A DNA stretch of 7,234 nucleotides from Candidatus Cloacimonadota bacterium (GTDB taxonomy: Bacteria > Cloacimonadota > Cloacimonadia > Cloacimonadales > Cloacimonadaceae): assembly GCA_028703735.1 (NCBI GenBank), contig JAQVMI010000090.1, positions 1 through 7,234 of the forward strand, read 5' to 3'. Under the pieces are notes generated by a model. It saw only the letters and a list, made by a program, of their open reading frames with translations. It was not told the DNA's origin and did no database searches. The first letter of the stretch is position 1. Every line of letters starts with the position of its first letter. A program made the translations under genes and the position numbers. Of this stretch, positions 1 through 6,454 are shown in pieces.

Positions 1-230
1 CAATCCAGCTTTAACTTTCCACCTTTCACAAAATTGTGGGTTAAAAGAAATTGAACCAGAAAATCGATAAAGCTTCGTACGAGATTGATTTCTCTATGCC
101 ACATATTGTACACAGCATTATGGAGATGGTAACTATATGCTTTATCTGCTTTAATGCTTCTCCCTTTTAACTCAAAAAAGACCAGAGAGCACTTGCAGTA
201 ATCGTTCTTCGGGGATAAATGTACAGAAAG
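1..230 (-). pseudogene. Possible 3' gene fragment with ELKG motif, runs off the left edge
   Basis: On the minus strand, 76 codons from 230 to 3 are free of stops, unusually long for AT-rich noncoding DNA, and the frame continues past the window edge. An in-frame TAG lies directly upstream at 231-233. No ATG occurs in the first part; the first in-frame ATG is about 50 codons in. The reading includes DYCKCSLVFFELKGR near its start. Phrases of the type KCD-x(n)-FxELKG are seen in small nuclease-like proteins with a PD-(D/E)xK-type core, but that link is weak here. The rest, such as NMWHREINLVRSFIDF, is not recognised. The region overlaps one arm of the inverted repeat at 165-183. It may be a degraded or frameshifted gene, a partial gene with an unusual start, or a chance open frame. 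Confidence 0.3.
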
Positions 231-277
231 CTACAAAAATTCAGTTGCAACACAGGTGGGTCTTTTTTGAGTCAAAA
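165..277. repeat. Inverted repeat of 19 positions, arms 75 bases apart
   Basis: ACTCAAAAAAGACC (170-183) is the perfect reverse complement of GGTCTTTTTTGAGT (259-272). After one mismatch (169 against 273) four more pairs follow, so 165-183 matches 259-277 at 18 of 19 positions. In minus-strand RNA the mismatch becomes a G-U wobble, giving a continuous 19-bp stem; in plus-strand RNA it is A-C. The unit is 113 bases long, which would fit a small MITE-like element or a structured RNA. No flanking target duplication is evident. The enclosed 75 bases hold nothing I recognise. Confidence 0.6.
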
Positions 278-300
278 TATAAACACACTCGCTTCAATTG

Positions 301-322
301 AGGAATCAATAAGGAATCAATA
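301..322. repeat. 11-bp perfect tandem repeat, two copies
   Basis: AGGAATCAATA occurs twice head to tail, at 301-311 and 312-322. The second copy supplies most of one arm of the hairpin at 308-350. The first copy can therefore also pair, over about eight bases, with the opposite arm, giving an alternative shifted stem. It is probably a local duplication by slippage. Confidence 0.85.
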
Positions 323-350
323 CGGATGAAGTCCTTAATGATTCCTTATT
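308..350 (-). terminator. Long hairpin after batE, candidate operon 3' end
   Basis: AATAAGGAATCA (308-319) and TGATTCCTTATT (339-350) form a perfect 12-bp stem. Five further inner pairs (321-322 with 336-337, and 324-326 with 332-334) are interrupted by two single mismatches and leave a 5-base loop at 327-331. The stem begins 21 bases after the batE TAG, where an operon terminator is expected. It is AT-rich and no clear U-tract follows it on the minus strand, so a classic intrinsic terminator is not demonstrated. It could instead be a 3'-end protecting stem. The structure itself is certain; the function is inferred from position. Confidence 0.5.
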
Positions 351-371
351 TATACCGTAATTCAAGCAAGG

Positions 372-1079
372 CTAATCCCTGGGTTGAACAAATTGCACAG
401 CTTCGGCGGGTAGTTTTCCCATTAGCCCATTTGGTAAAATAACTATGTATAAGCCATTTTCTTCTTTCAAAACCCTAAGGATAAGTCCTGCATGAATCTC
501 TGCCAATGGCTTGGTAGAATTGTCGTTTTGAGGCATAAGTTGTGCAGAGGGAACCATCAGCACAGCCTTCTGGTTATGGTTTTGTGCATGAGCTTTATAG
601 GCTAACATGATGAATCCCAGCAAACAAAGCAAGGTTACGAAGCCGGTTACAATTAAGGGAAGTGCAATCTCTTTCTGAGGATCGTAAAACATCAGCCACA
701 AAAAAGCCAGGGCAGAAAGTGCTAATAAAACCAAGCACAACAAGGCTAATCTATTTAAACTTAGATAGTTCCAAAATTGAATTAACACCCGAACCAAAAA
801 AAGGTGTTCGGGATACATTTCGCTATCGGGGCTCATTCTTATGGCTAAATCCAGATTTGTTCTTGCCTGTTTATGTGCCGAATTCAACCTTAAAGCACGC
901 AAGTATTGTAGTGTGGCTTGCCCGGGATTCCCCTCTGTGAAAGCCTGAACTCCCATGTTGTAATAGATATCTGGATTGTTTATAGTAGGTTGAGGGGCAT
1001 CTGTTACGGTTTGTGCCATACCATAAACAGCAGCTATCAGCAGGATAACATACAGGATTCCATGCTTTATCCGGATCAT
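372..1079 (-). CDS. batE: BatE, TPR and SH3-like membrane protein
   Basis: BatE closes the operon. The 235-residue product has a signal peptide at residues 1-22 (ILYVILLIAAVYGMA). A short extracytoplasmic TPR region lies at about 37-82 (IYYNMGVQAFTEGNPGQATL, then the YLRALRLN helix and NLDLAIRMSPDSE). Two membrane helices follow at about 109-130 and 139-161. The C-terminus is a small SH3-like domain at about 170-235 (AVLMVPSAQL, IHAGLILRVL, YIVILPNGLMGKLPAEAV). This order of TPR, two helices and SH3 is diagnostic for BatE. The usual G-W-[LV] of the last SH3 strand is here GKLP. The ATG at 1079 is well supported by AGAGGG 8 bases upstream. Unlike the other genes it is separated by 79 bases from its neighbour, and a hairpin abuts its ribosome binding site. 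It ends in TAG, followed 21 bases later by a long hairpin. Confidence 0.92.
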   Translation of the reverse strand: MIRIKHGILYVILLIAAVYGMAQTVTDAPQPTINNPDIYYNMGVQAFTEGNPGQATLQYLRALRLNSAHKQARTNLDLAIRMSPDSEMYPEHLFLVRVLIQFWNYLSLNRLALLCLVLLALSALAFLWLMFYDPQKEIALPLIVTGFVTLLCLLGFIMLAYKAHAQNHNQKAVLMVPSAQLMPQNDNSTKPLAEIHAGLILRVLKEENGLYIVILPNGLMGKLPAEAVQFVQPRD

Positions 1080-1087
1080 ATTATTAT

Positions 1088-1118
1088 CCCTCTTTTAGGA
1101 CAGCAATGAGCCCTAAAA
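1088..1118 (-). promoter_or_regulatory. Hairpin touching the batE ribosome binding site
   Basis: On the minus strand the batE leader contains TTTTAGG and CCTAAAA, a perfect 7-bp inverted repeat (1112-1118 with 1093-1099) around a 12-base loop. A G-U pair inside the loop could add an eighth pair. The last A of the 3' arm is the first A of the Shine-Dalgarno AGAGGG (1088-1093), which sits 8 bases before the batE ATG. The stem could stack against or partly hide the binding site, or could mark an RNA-processing point between batD and batE. No U-run follows the stem, so a terminator is unlikely. The repeat and the binding site are seen directly; regulation is inference. Confidence 0.5.
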
Positions 1119-1158
1119 TGTTGTAAATGTGAGACACAAGGGAAAAGAATATACGTAA

Positions 1159-2946
1159 TCATAGCCATCTCTTCAGTTTATTATCCCCTGTTTGGCTAAA
1201 CTCCGCAACAATACTCTTTAGTAAAATCAGATCATCCTGTAGATTCCCTGCCCTTTCATTTTCCGGTGCATAACGCACAGCAAGCGAATTTGCCAAAAAC
1301 TTTTGCAGGTTTTTCACCAATTCTACGGGAATTTGTTTCTGGGAAAGGGCATCTAATTTTTCCTGGGTGGAAAGCCTGTTAGATAGCTGATATTTGGAGG
1401 ATAGATAGTTGATAAGGGCTTTCTCTGCCAAGGGATAGAAATCTCCGGAATTGTTACCGGCTGCTGTTATGGCAGGTTTTAGATACTTGCCCAAAATCTT
1501 TTCGGCTTGCTTCTCGGCGTATTTTTCCGGATCACGCAGTTTAAGCTTTTTATCCAAAGCAATTCCAGTAAATACAGCCGTTACAGCCAATATCAAAATT
1601 ATACTAATCCAATACCAAACCTGGGCTGTGTAAGCATGATAAACTGGATATTCTTTGCGATTAATCCTGGGCAGCATTGCCCCTGGCTGCCTGGGTTCCC
1701 ATAAACGGTTCAGATAGCTAAGTACATGAGCAGATTTTACTAAGACCTTCTGCTTGGGAACAGTGAAGGTTTTGTAGCTACCCAAATCGTTCGCAAACCA
1801 AACAAAACTAAGCGCAGGAAGTTCCAGCTCTCCCTTATTCTGGGGTATCAAGGTGTAATAATAGGTTCTATTGCCATCCATACCAGCATTCAGATTATCC
1901 ATTACTACACCGCTGGAAATCTGAAAACCTTTTCCTTCTGCAAAACTTGGGGCTGAAAACTGGTTAAAATTACCCCTACCCTGAATTTTTAGGGTAAAGG
2001 TTAAAGCCTCGCCTAATGACACCTCTTTATCAGAAATGCTATAGCTGACAGAGAAATTTCCCACAGCCCCACTAAAACCATCAGGAACATTATCCTTGGG
2101 AAGAGGACGAACAATAATCCTGCCTCCACTGCTTTGCAGGTTCTTGTTCAGATAGCCAATATTGTATAAACGCGCCACTCCACTTAGTTGAGGAGCAATT
2201 AACTCTCCCTCAGAATTGGGCATGATGGATAGTTTCTTTATCAAAGCACGTTTGTAAATTTTTCCATCCAACCGAACATCCTCGTAATTTAGCATAGTTG
2301 GTTGCTCGAAGGTGGCTTTACCATAACCGCTAAAATCTTTTTCTTCCTCCAGATTGAAGGAGCGAACCATCTCATCTGTGTATAGGTAATATGATACTAC
2401 TGCCGGGAAACCCCTATACACATATTGAGTTTCCGGCAATGCCAATAGTCTGGTATTACCAGTGCTTCTTCCACGGTAAGCTTCGGATTCCGAATCGAAT
2501 AATCCAAATGGATCACGCGGGAAAGCGGGTGAATTGCTTGGAGTAGAATTTGGGTTTGCAGCTTTTACCACTTCTATCTGTATTGGTTTGGTGCTGTAAT
2601 TCTGGTTGTTTACCCTAACGCTAAATGCAGGAATAATCGTGCTGCCTGTTGTATTGGCAACGTAGGTAAATTTGTAAGTTTGAGCATAATCCGTGATCAT
2701 CTTTAAACCACTCATCACAACAGAGCTGGAAGACCCACTTGTCATATTTCTGAAGCTAAATAGCTTTACCACAGGTGCTTGAGGTTCAGAAACATTCAGC
2801 CTGTTGGAATCCGTGATTCTAAGGGTAAGCTCCAAAAAGTCGTTTGTGGATAGCTTGTATTTGTTAACTGATACATCCACCTTAACGCAGAACAAGGCAA
2901 GGGGAAGCAAGAATAGCAGGATTAGCATCCTTTTCATCTTCACCAC
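1159..2946 (-). CDS. batD: BatD, large extracytoplasmic-domain membrane protein
   Basis: BatD is the largest Bat protein (595 residues, a normal family length) and is anchored in the inner membrane with most of its mass outside the cytoplasm. A signal peptide occupies residues about 4-22 (MKRMLILLFLLPLALF). Beta-rich repeats follow. Typical BatD phrases are visible: TTGSTIIPAFSVRVNNQNY near 99-117, PLPKDNVPDGFSGAVGNFSV near 281-300 and IQGRGNFNQF near 321-330. A membrane helix lies at about 442-463. The cytoplasmic tail (about 465-595) is helical, with AEKALINYLSSKYQLS, STQEKL and VRYAPEN. The start is ambiguous: GTG at 2946, GTG at 2943 (a GTGA overlap with the batC stop) or ATG at 2937, two bases after that stop. 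All keep the signal peptide. I give the longest form; 2943 or 2937 is equally plausible. The next gene, batE, is 79 bases away. The biochemical role is unknown. Confidence 0.94.
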   Translation of the reverse strand: MVKMKRMLILLFLLPLALFCVKVDVSVNKYKLSTNDFLELTLRITDSNRLNVSEPQAPVVKLFSFRNMTSGSSSSVVMSGLKMITDYAQTYKFTYVANTTGSTIIPAFSVRVNNQNYSTKPIQIEVVKAANPNSTPSNSPAFPRDPFGLFDSESEAYRGRSTGNTRLLALPETQYVYRGFPAVVSYYLYTDEMVRSFNLEEEKDFSGYGKATFEQPTMLNYEDVRLDGKIYKRALIKKLSIMPNSEGELIAPQLSGVARLYNIGYLNKNLQSSGGRIIVRPLPKDNVPDGFSGAVGNFSVSYSISDKEVSLGEALTFTLKIQGRGNFNQFSAPSFAEGKGFQISSGVVMDNLNAGMDGNRTYYYTLIPQNKGELELPALSFVWFANDLGSYKTFTVPKQKVLVKSAHVLSYLNRLWEPRQPGAMLPRINRKEYPVYHAYTAQVWYWISIILILAVTAVFTGIALDKKLKLRDPEKYAEKQAEKILGKYLKPAITAAGNNSGDFYPLAEKALINYLSSKYQLSNRLSTQEKLDALSQKQIPVELVKNLQKFLANSLAVRYAPENERAGNLQDDLILLKSIVAEFSQTGDNKLKRWL

Positions 2947-3530
2947 CAGTTTTTTGTCTTCCCTGCGGATTCACTCTGCTGTTGTTTTCGATCGCTGCTT
3001 TCCTTGTTATCCAAACCACCCAGGATATTGCGAATCTCTTCCTGCTTTTCCTTATCCGGCTCATTCTTGGGTTTGGGTGACGGAGGTGGATTCTCTTTCA
3101 TTCTTCTAAGAGCCAGTTCAAAATTCGCCTTTGCATCAGGATCGTTAGGATTAAGCAATACAGACTCTCGATAATGCTTTATCGCTTGTTTATAATCGCC
3201 CATTCTGTAGGCTGCGTTTCCACTATCGAAATTTGCCTTGTCTTTATTCCTGCCTTTGTGCAAAGCAGGTTCATTAGCCTTTGCAGCATCGGAATATTTT
3301 TCTTGTTTATACAGGCTTTTTGCCAGATTTGCAGATGCTACGGGATCTTCTCCCCTGGAATTACCCTTGAATATTTTGCCTGCTTGAGAGTACCGCTTCT
3401 GCCCAAACAACATCTCTGCGAAGCTTTGTGAAAACACCTTGGGTCTGAGGATTGATTCAGCTAAAAGGAAGATTAATATCCCAATCAGGATAAGGACTAT
3501 TATCAGGTTTTTAGTTAGTTTCAGCTTCAC
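2940..3530 (-). CDS. batC: BatC, membrane-anchored TPR protein
   Basis: BatC is a 196-residue TPR protein, presumed to be a protein-protein adaptor inside the Bat complex. The GTG start at 3530 lies in a GTGA overlap with the batB stop, and GGGAAGAA just upstream is a good ribosome binding site. Residues about 9-24 form one N-terminal membrane anchor without an obvious cleavage site. TPR-type helices follow: about 37-55, 64-90 (SANLAKSLYKQEKYSDAAKA) and 97-129 (DSGNAAYRMGDYKQAIKHY, ending LLNPND), plus a capping helix at 133-144 (KANFELALRRM). From about 146 the chain is proline-rich, then charged and low in complexity (PPPSPKPKNEPDKEKQEE), and it ends in KTKNWW. BatC proteins commonly end in a charged linker and a short aromatic motif such as KDW, so the KNWW end supports the assignment. 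The last two TGG codons contain the possible batD start codons. Confidence 0.92.
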   Translation of the reverse strand: MKLKLTKNLIIVLILIGILIFLLAESILRPKVFSQSFAEMLFGQKRYSQAGKIFKGNSRGEDPVASANLAKSLYKQEKYSDAAKANEPALHKGRNKDKANFDSGNAAYRMGDYKQAIKHYRESVLLNPNDPDAKANFELALRRMKENPPPSPKPKNEPDKEKQEEIRNILGGLDNKESSDRKQQQSESAGKTKNWW

Positions 3531-4540
3531 TGTTCTTCCCCACTTTTGGGTGATTGATGATTAGGTTTAGTAATGCTTCCTTTCTTGCGCCGCACATCAA
3601 TAAAGCTTTCCAGGATAAGAAAGATAATCGCAAATAGTGCAAAAAGGTAATATTGCTCCTTAAGCGCACTGATGTTTTTGCTATTTGTTCGGCTGGTTTC
3701 GGTATCGTAAATCCTCTTTAAGATAAGCAATACCTCATCTCCTCCCGGGGTAACGCGATAATAATCACCACCGGAAATTCGTGAAATATCCTGTAATGAT
3801 TTTTCGTCCAATTTGCTTACAACTTCCTGCCCGGTAAGAGGATTCTTGATAATGGAACCCTCCGGACTTCCCACTCCCATAGTGTGAATGCGGATACCCT
3901 TGTTTCTTAATTCCTTTGCCCGGGCTACAAAATCTCCCTCCAGATCTTCTCCATCGGAAATCAGGATTAAAGAATTTGCTTGTGAAGCTGCCTTGAAGGC
4001 ATCAGAAGCAAGCTCCAAAGCTGCTCCAATATTTGTTCCCGGAATAGTGACGGTACCACTATTTAAACTTCCCAAAACAACCTTTACAGCCTCGTAATCG
4101 TCTGTTAAGGGACACTCCAGACTTGCCACACCTGCAAAAGCGATGATGCCTATCCTATCTGTTTTTACCTGCCCCAGGAAACCATTAATCTGTAGTAATG
4201 CCCTTATCAGCCTGCTTGGCATCATATCTGTAGCATCCATGCTTTTGGATACATCTATGGCAAAAACAAGATCTATGCCGGTGCTTTCCAGTTTCTTTGG
4301 TTCATAATCCCATTGAGGACGCACCAATGCCACAATTATCCAAGCAAGAGCAATAACCATTAGGAAAAGCTTGAATCCTGTCCAAAAGGCAGATTTATCC
4401 TGAAAATAGTGAGGCTTAAATTTCAGCTCTGCATATTTAAGGAACCGTTTCTCCACCCTTCTGCTTCTACGCAGAATAAACCAAAATAGCACAATGCAGA
4501 TAATAAGTAACAAAAAGAGATAGGGGTTTGCCAGATTCAT
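3527..4540 (-). CDS. batB: BatB, membrane-anchored von Willebrand A protein
   Basis: BatB is the second VWA protein of the complex and a paralogue of BatA (337 residues). Helices are predicted at about 5-24, 54-74 and 297-313, with the VWA domain between them. MIDAS residues are intact: DVSKS (D96, S98, S100), T169 in PGTNIG and D196 in ISDGED. The sequence GIDLVFAIDVSKSMDATDM followed by PSRL is a strong BatB signature. GGDYYRVTPGGDEV near 257-270 fits the end of the VWA domain. In some lineages BatB is fused to the BatC TPR region; here it ends in a short polar tail (KPNHQSPKSGEEQ) and BatC is a separate gene. The ATG start lies 4 bases after the batA stop with only a poor Shine-Dalgarno, so expression probably depends on re-initiation from batA. 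Its TGA stop overlaps the batC GTG start as GTGA. Confidence 0.95.
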   Translation of the reverse strand: MNLANPYLFLLLIICIVLFWFILRRSRRVEKRFLKYAELKFKPHYFQDKSAFWTGFKLFLMVIALAWIIVALVRPQWDYEPKKLESTGIDLVFAIDVSKSMDATDMMPSRLIRALLQINGFLGQVKTDRIGIIAFAGVASLECPLTDDYEAVKVVLGSLNSGTVTIPGTNIGAALELASDAFKAASQANSLILISDGEDLEGDFVARAKELRNKGIRIHTMGVGSPEGSIIKNPLTGQEVVSKLDEKSLQDISRISGGDYYRVTPGGDEVLLILKRIYDTETSRTNSKNISALKEQYYLFALFAIIFLILESFIDVRRKKGSITKPNHQSPKSGEEQ

Positions 4541-4544
4541 CTTA

Positions 4545-5540
4545 TTAATCCGGAAGAATTGGGATAATTATGGTTTTTAAAACAAGTTCCAGAAGCAGAA
4601 AGATAAAACCAAGCCACAAAAATGGTAAAAACCGTTCACTATAGTTGTAGTTAAAAACAGCCTTGAAGGTAGTTTTTTCCAGTTGGTCTATCTTGTTCAT
4701 AATATCGCTAAGGCTTTGTGAATCTGTAGCAAGAGCTGCTTTTTCGGTTCCGGTAATTGCGGCAATTTTATCTAAAGTGGGCATATCCAATTCTATGTAT
4801 GTGTTCATGTAACGGGTTCCAAACACAGGATCCTGAACAGGAAAGGGAACCATTCCCTGGCTGCCAACCCCTATGGGATAAACCTTTATGCCCAGTTCTT
4901 TAGCCATGTTTGCAGCAGTAAGAGGATCAATTTCACCTGTATTGTTCACCCCATCAGTTATTAATATTACTATCCTGCTTTTGGCAGTGCTGTCTTTCAG
5001 GCGTGCCACTGCTTTTGCCAAACCCAGCCCTATTGCCGTTCCGGAAGCTTTTTCATTAACCGATAAAAGCTGCAAGCTGTTCTGCATGGCTGTGTGATCG
5101 AAGGTTAAAGGGATTTGGGTAAGCGCATACTCCGAAAAAGCTACCAGGGCAAAGCGATCGTTAGCTCTTCGGGAAACAAAATCCTTGGCAACCGTTACGG
5201 CTGCACCCAAACGATTTGTAGGGGCAAAATCCATAGCTAACATGGAACCACTAATATCAACTGCTACTACAATATCCACACCTTTGCGGGTAAGATCGCG
5301 AGTTTGAACTCCCCATCGTGGTTGTGCAATTGCAATCACCAGCATCAGCAAGGTGATACTTCGTAATATGGGGAAAAGATATTTGTACTTAAATTGCCCT
5401 TTGGCAAGATGTTGAAGCAGCAAAACCCTGGAATGAGGAAAAAACAACTGATTTTTGCTGCCTCGCTTTAGCTCCCACCACAGATAAAAAGGGATTAGCA
5501 AAAGCAATAGCAAGAACCAGGGATGCTCAAAGATTAGCAC
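4545..5540 (-). CDS. batA: BatA, membrane-anchored von Willebrand A protein
   Basis: BatA is a VWA-domain membrane protein of the Bat complex, thought to bind divalent metal and to be acted on by the MoxR ATPase. The 331-residue product starts at GTG, which shares its G with the upstream TAG stop (TAGTG). A GGGG stretch lies 7 bases upstream as a weak ribosome binding site. Membrane helices sit at about residues 6-22 and 55-73, with a third at 305-327 near the C-terminus, so the VWA domain lies between them. The VWA domain (about 88-285) has a complete MIDAS: DISGS (D95, S97, S99), T168 in SGTAIG and D196 in ITDGVNN. The family hallmark RKGVDIVVAVDISGSM is plain. Only 4 bases separate its TAA stop from the batB ATG, and a second in-frame TAA follows directly. 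BatA is distinguished from its paralogue BatB by gene order and by the longer loop after the GVGS motif (MVPFPVQDPVFG). Confidence 0.95.
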   Translation of the reverse strand: MLIFEHPWFLLLLLLIPFYLWWELKRGSKNQLFFPHSRVLLLQHLAKGQFKYKYLFPILRSITLLMLVIAIAQPRWGVQTRDLTRKGVDIVVAVDISGSMLAMDFAPTNRLGAAVTVAKDFVSRRANDRFALVAFSEYALTQIPLTFDHTAMQNSLQLLSVNEKASGTAIGLGLAKAVARLKDSTAKSRIVILITDGVNNTGEIDPLTAANMAKELGIKVYPIGVGSQGMVPFPVQDPVFGTRYMNTYIELDMPTLDKIAAITGTEKAALATDSQSLSDIMNKIDQLEKTTFKAVFNYNYSERFLPFLWLGFIFLLLELVLKTIIIPILPD

Positions 5541-6454
5541 TACGATACCCCATTAGATGCATCTCTGAAACTTAGGAAGTAGTTCATTAACCAGTTACCT
5601 CGTTCAGCAATCTCATTTAAAGCAGGCTGTGCCTTAGCAAATTTAACCATATCACAATAAACCAAGAAGCTTAGCACCTCATCTTGCAGGTAAATTCTGT
5701 GAATTCCCATGTATTGAGCTATTTCAGAAACAGTCATCTCCAAGGCAGCAAAACGATACCTGGATTCCAGGAACCTACGAAGAATCTCTGAAAGGCGAAA
5801 ATGATGCCTGAGAATATCACCCTTATCCACCAGGTTTTCCTTTAGCAGATTTTCTAATTCTGCTACCGCAATTTGCCAGGCAGGAATAGGTTTTTCTATG
5901 ATCTGTGGGGTTGTAGCCACTTTTTGAGCTTGCTTTTGCATTTTTTTTCTCTTTCGCCACATAATTACTATGTAAGTAAGCAGTCCCAAAGCTATAAGTA
6001 TCAGCAAAACATACACTAAGAAATGCAACTGAAAGGGATACCGCTCCAGAGGTTTTATATCCCTTAGCAAAGTATCACCTTCTGCAAGGGTGGAAAGAAC
6101 ATATACTCTGAATGCATCAGTGCTGTCTATAGTTTCGGTTTTTTTTGATGATAGCACAGGAAGCTTGGGGAAAGACAAGGCACCCGTTCTTAAAGGAGCT
6201 AATTTAAGCTCCCAGCTATTAGGTTTGCCGGATAATTGCTGATTTCTGATAACTGCAAAGCTTTCCAAAGTATCAGGGATGGGAATAGATTCAATGGTGT
6301 AATCCGCATGGATAATGAACGAAAAAGGTGATCCAATGTATAAACTGTCCGCTCCCACTAATTCTTGATTTATATTGCCACACAATGCCAGCGGTAGCAA
6401 TAAGATAGCGAGTATAGCGAGTTTAGCAGCGGCCAATGGTAACCTAAGCTTCAT
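5540..6454 (-). CDS. Membrane protein between DUF58 and batA, mini-BatD-like (DUF4381-like topology)
   Basis: This 304-residue protein holds the position that in many Bat operons carries a poorly named BatD-like or DUF4381-like gene. I chose the ATG at 6454 because it forms an ATGA overlap with the DUF58 stop and opens a good signal peptide (MKLRLPLAAAKLAI to LLLPLALC, residues 1-25). The frame stays open to an ATG at 6544, but that would add 30 polar residues in front of the signal peptide. Residues about 30-125 look beta-rich and extracytoplasmic. Residues 142-165 form one membrane helix, followed by a basic stop (WRKRKKMQKQ). Residues 190-295 are a helical cytoplasmic tail with HHFRLSEILRRFLESRYRF, a T-x-x-E element near 241-244 and DMVKFAKAQP at 268-277. 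The tail resembles the BatD C-terminus. A Cys at residue 25 follows Leu, so it is not a canonical lipobox. The TAG stop shares one base with the batA GTG start. Function is unknown; I infer a scaffold or regulator of the Bat complex. Confidence 0.85.
   Translation of the reverse strand: MKLRLPLAAAKLAILAILLLPLALCGNINQELVGADSLYIGSPFSFIIHADYTIESIPIPDTLESFAVIRNQQLSGKPNSWELKLAPLRTGALSFPKLPVLSSKKTETIDSTDAFRVYVLSTLAEGDTLLRDIKPLERYPFQLHFLVYVLLILIALGLLTYIVIMWRKRKKMQKQAQKVATTPQIIEKPIPAWQIAVAELENLLKENLVDKGDILRHHFRLSEILRRFLESRYRFAALEMTVSEIAQYMGIHRIYLQDEVLSFLVYCDMVKFAKAQPALNEIAERGNWLMNYFLSFRDASNGVS

Larger units (their letters stand above)
231..371. other. Non-coding flank downstream of batE
   Basis: No coding frame is supported here. 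The stretch holds the right arm of the inverted repeat (259-277), the 11-bp tandem repeat (301-322) and the hairpin after batE (308-350). I see no tRNA, riboswitch motif or convincing promoter in either direction. Together with 1-230 it forms the only gap over 300 bases without a confident gene. Confidence 0.6.

Noticed and set aside
2..70. Plus-strand open stretch ending in TAA at 68-70 as the end of a convergent gene
   Set aside because: Only 22 codons are visible, with no recognisable motif; the minus-strand frame over the same bases is much longer.
75..82. TCGTACGA palindrome as an operator
   Set aside because: Eight bases, single occurrence, no promoter nearby; expected by chance.
662..1109. 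Plus-strand open frames of 63-92 codons opposite batE
   Set aside because: They lie antisense to a clear BatE coding region with recognisable domains, have no family resemblance, and show no binding site that stands out.
1119..1158. Own promoter for batE in the batD-batE gap
   Set aside because: No convincing -35/-10 pair or Bacteroidota-type TTTG/TAnnTTTG elements at suitable spacing.
1451..1704. Plus-strand open frames opposite the batD C-terminal part
   Set aside because: Shadows of batD, rich in residues produced by reverse-reading; no recognisable domain.
2804..3431. Plus-strand frames and one short minus-strand frame around batC and the batD start
   Set aside because: They overlap well-supported BatC and BatD in other frames and carry no domain or plausible start.
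3888..5097. Two 69-codon plus-strand frames opposite batB and batA
   Set aside because: Antisense to the VWA domains at matching positions, so they reflect the shared composition of the paralogues rather than genes.
6380..6382. Lipoprotein status of mini-BatD (Cys25) and BatD (Cys20)
   Set aside because: The residue before Cys is Leu or Phe, not the small residue of a lipobox; both have a downstream membrane helix that suffices as an anchor.
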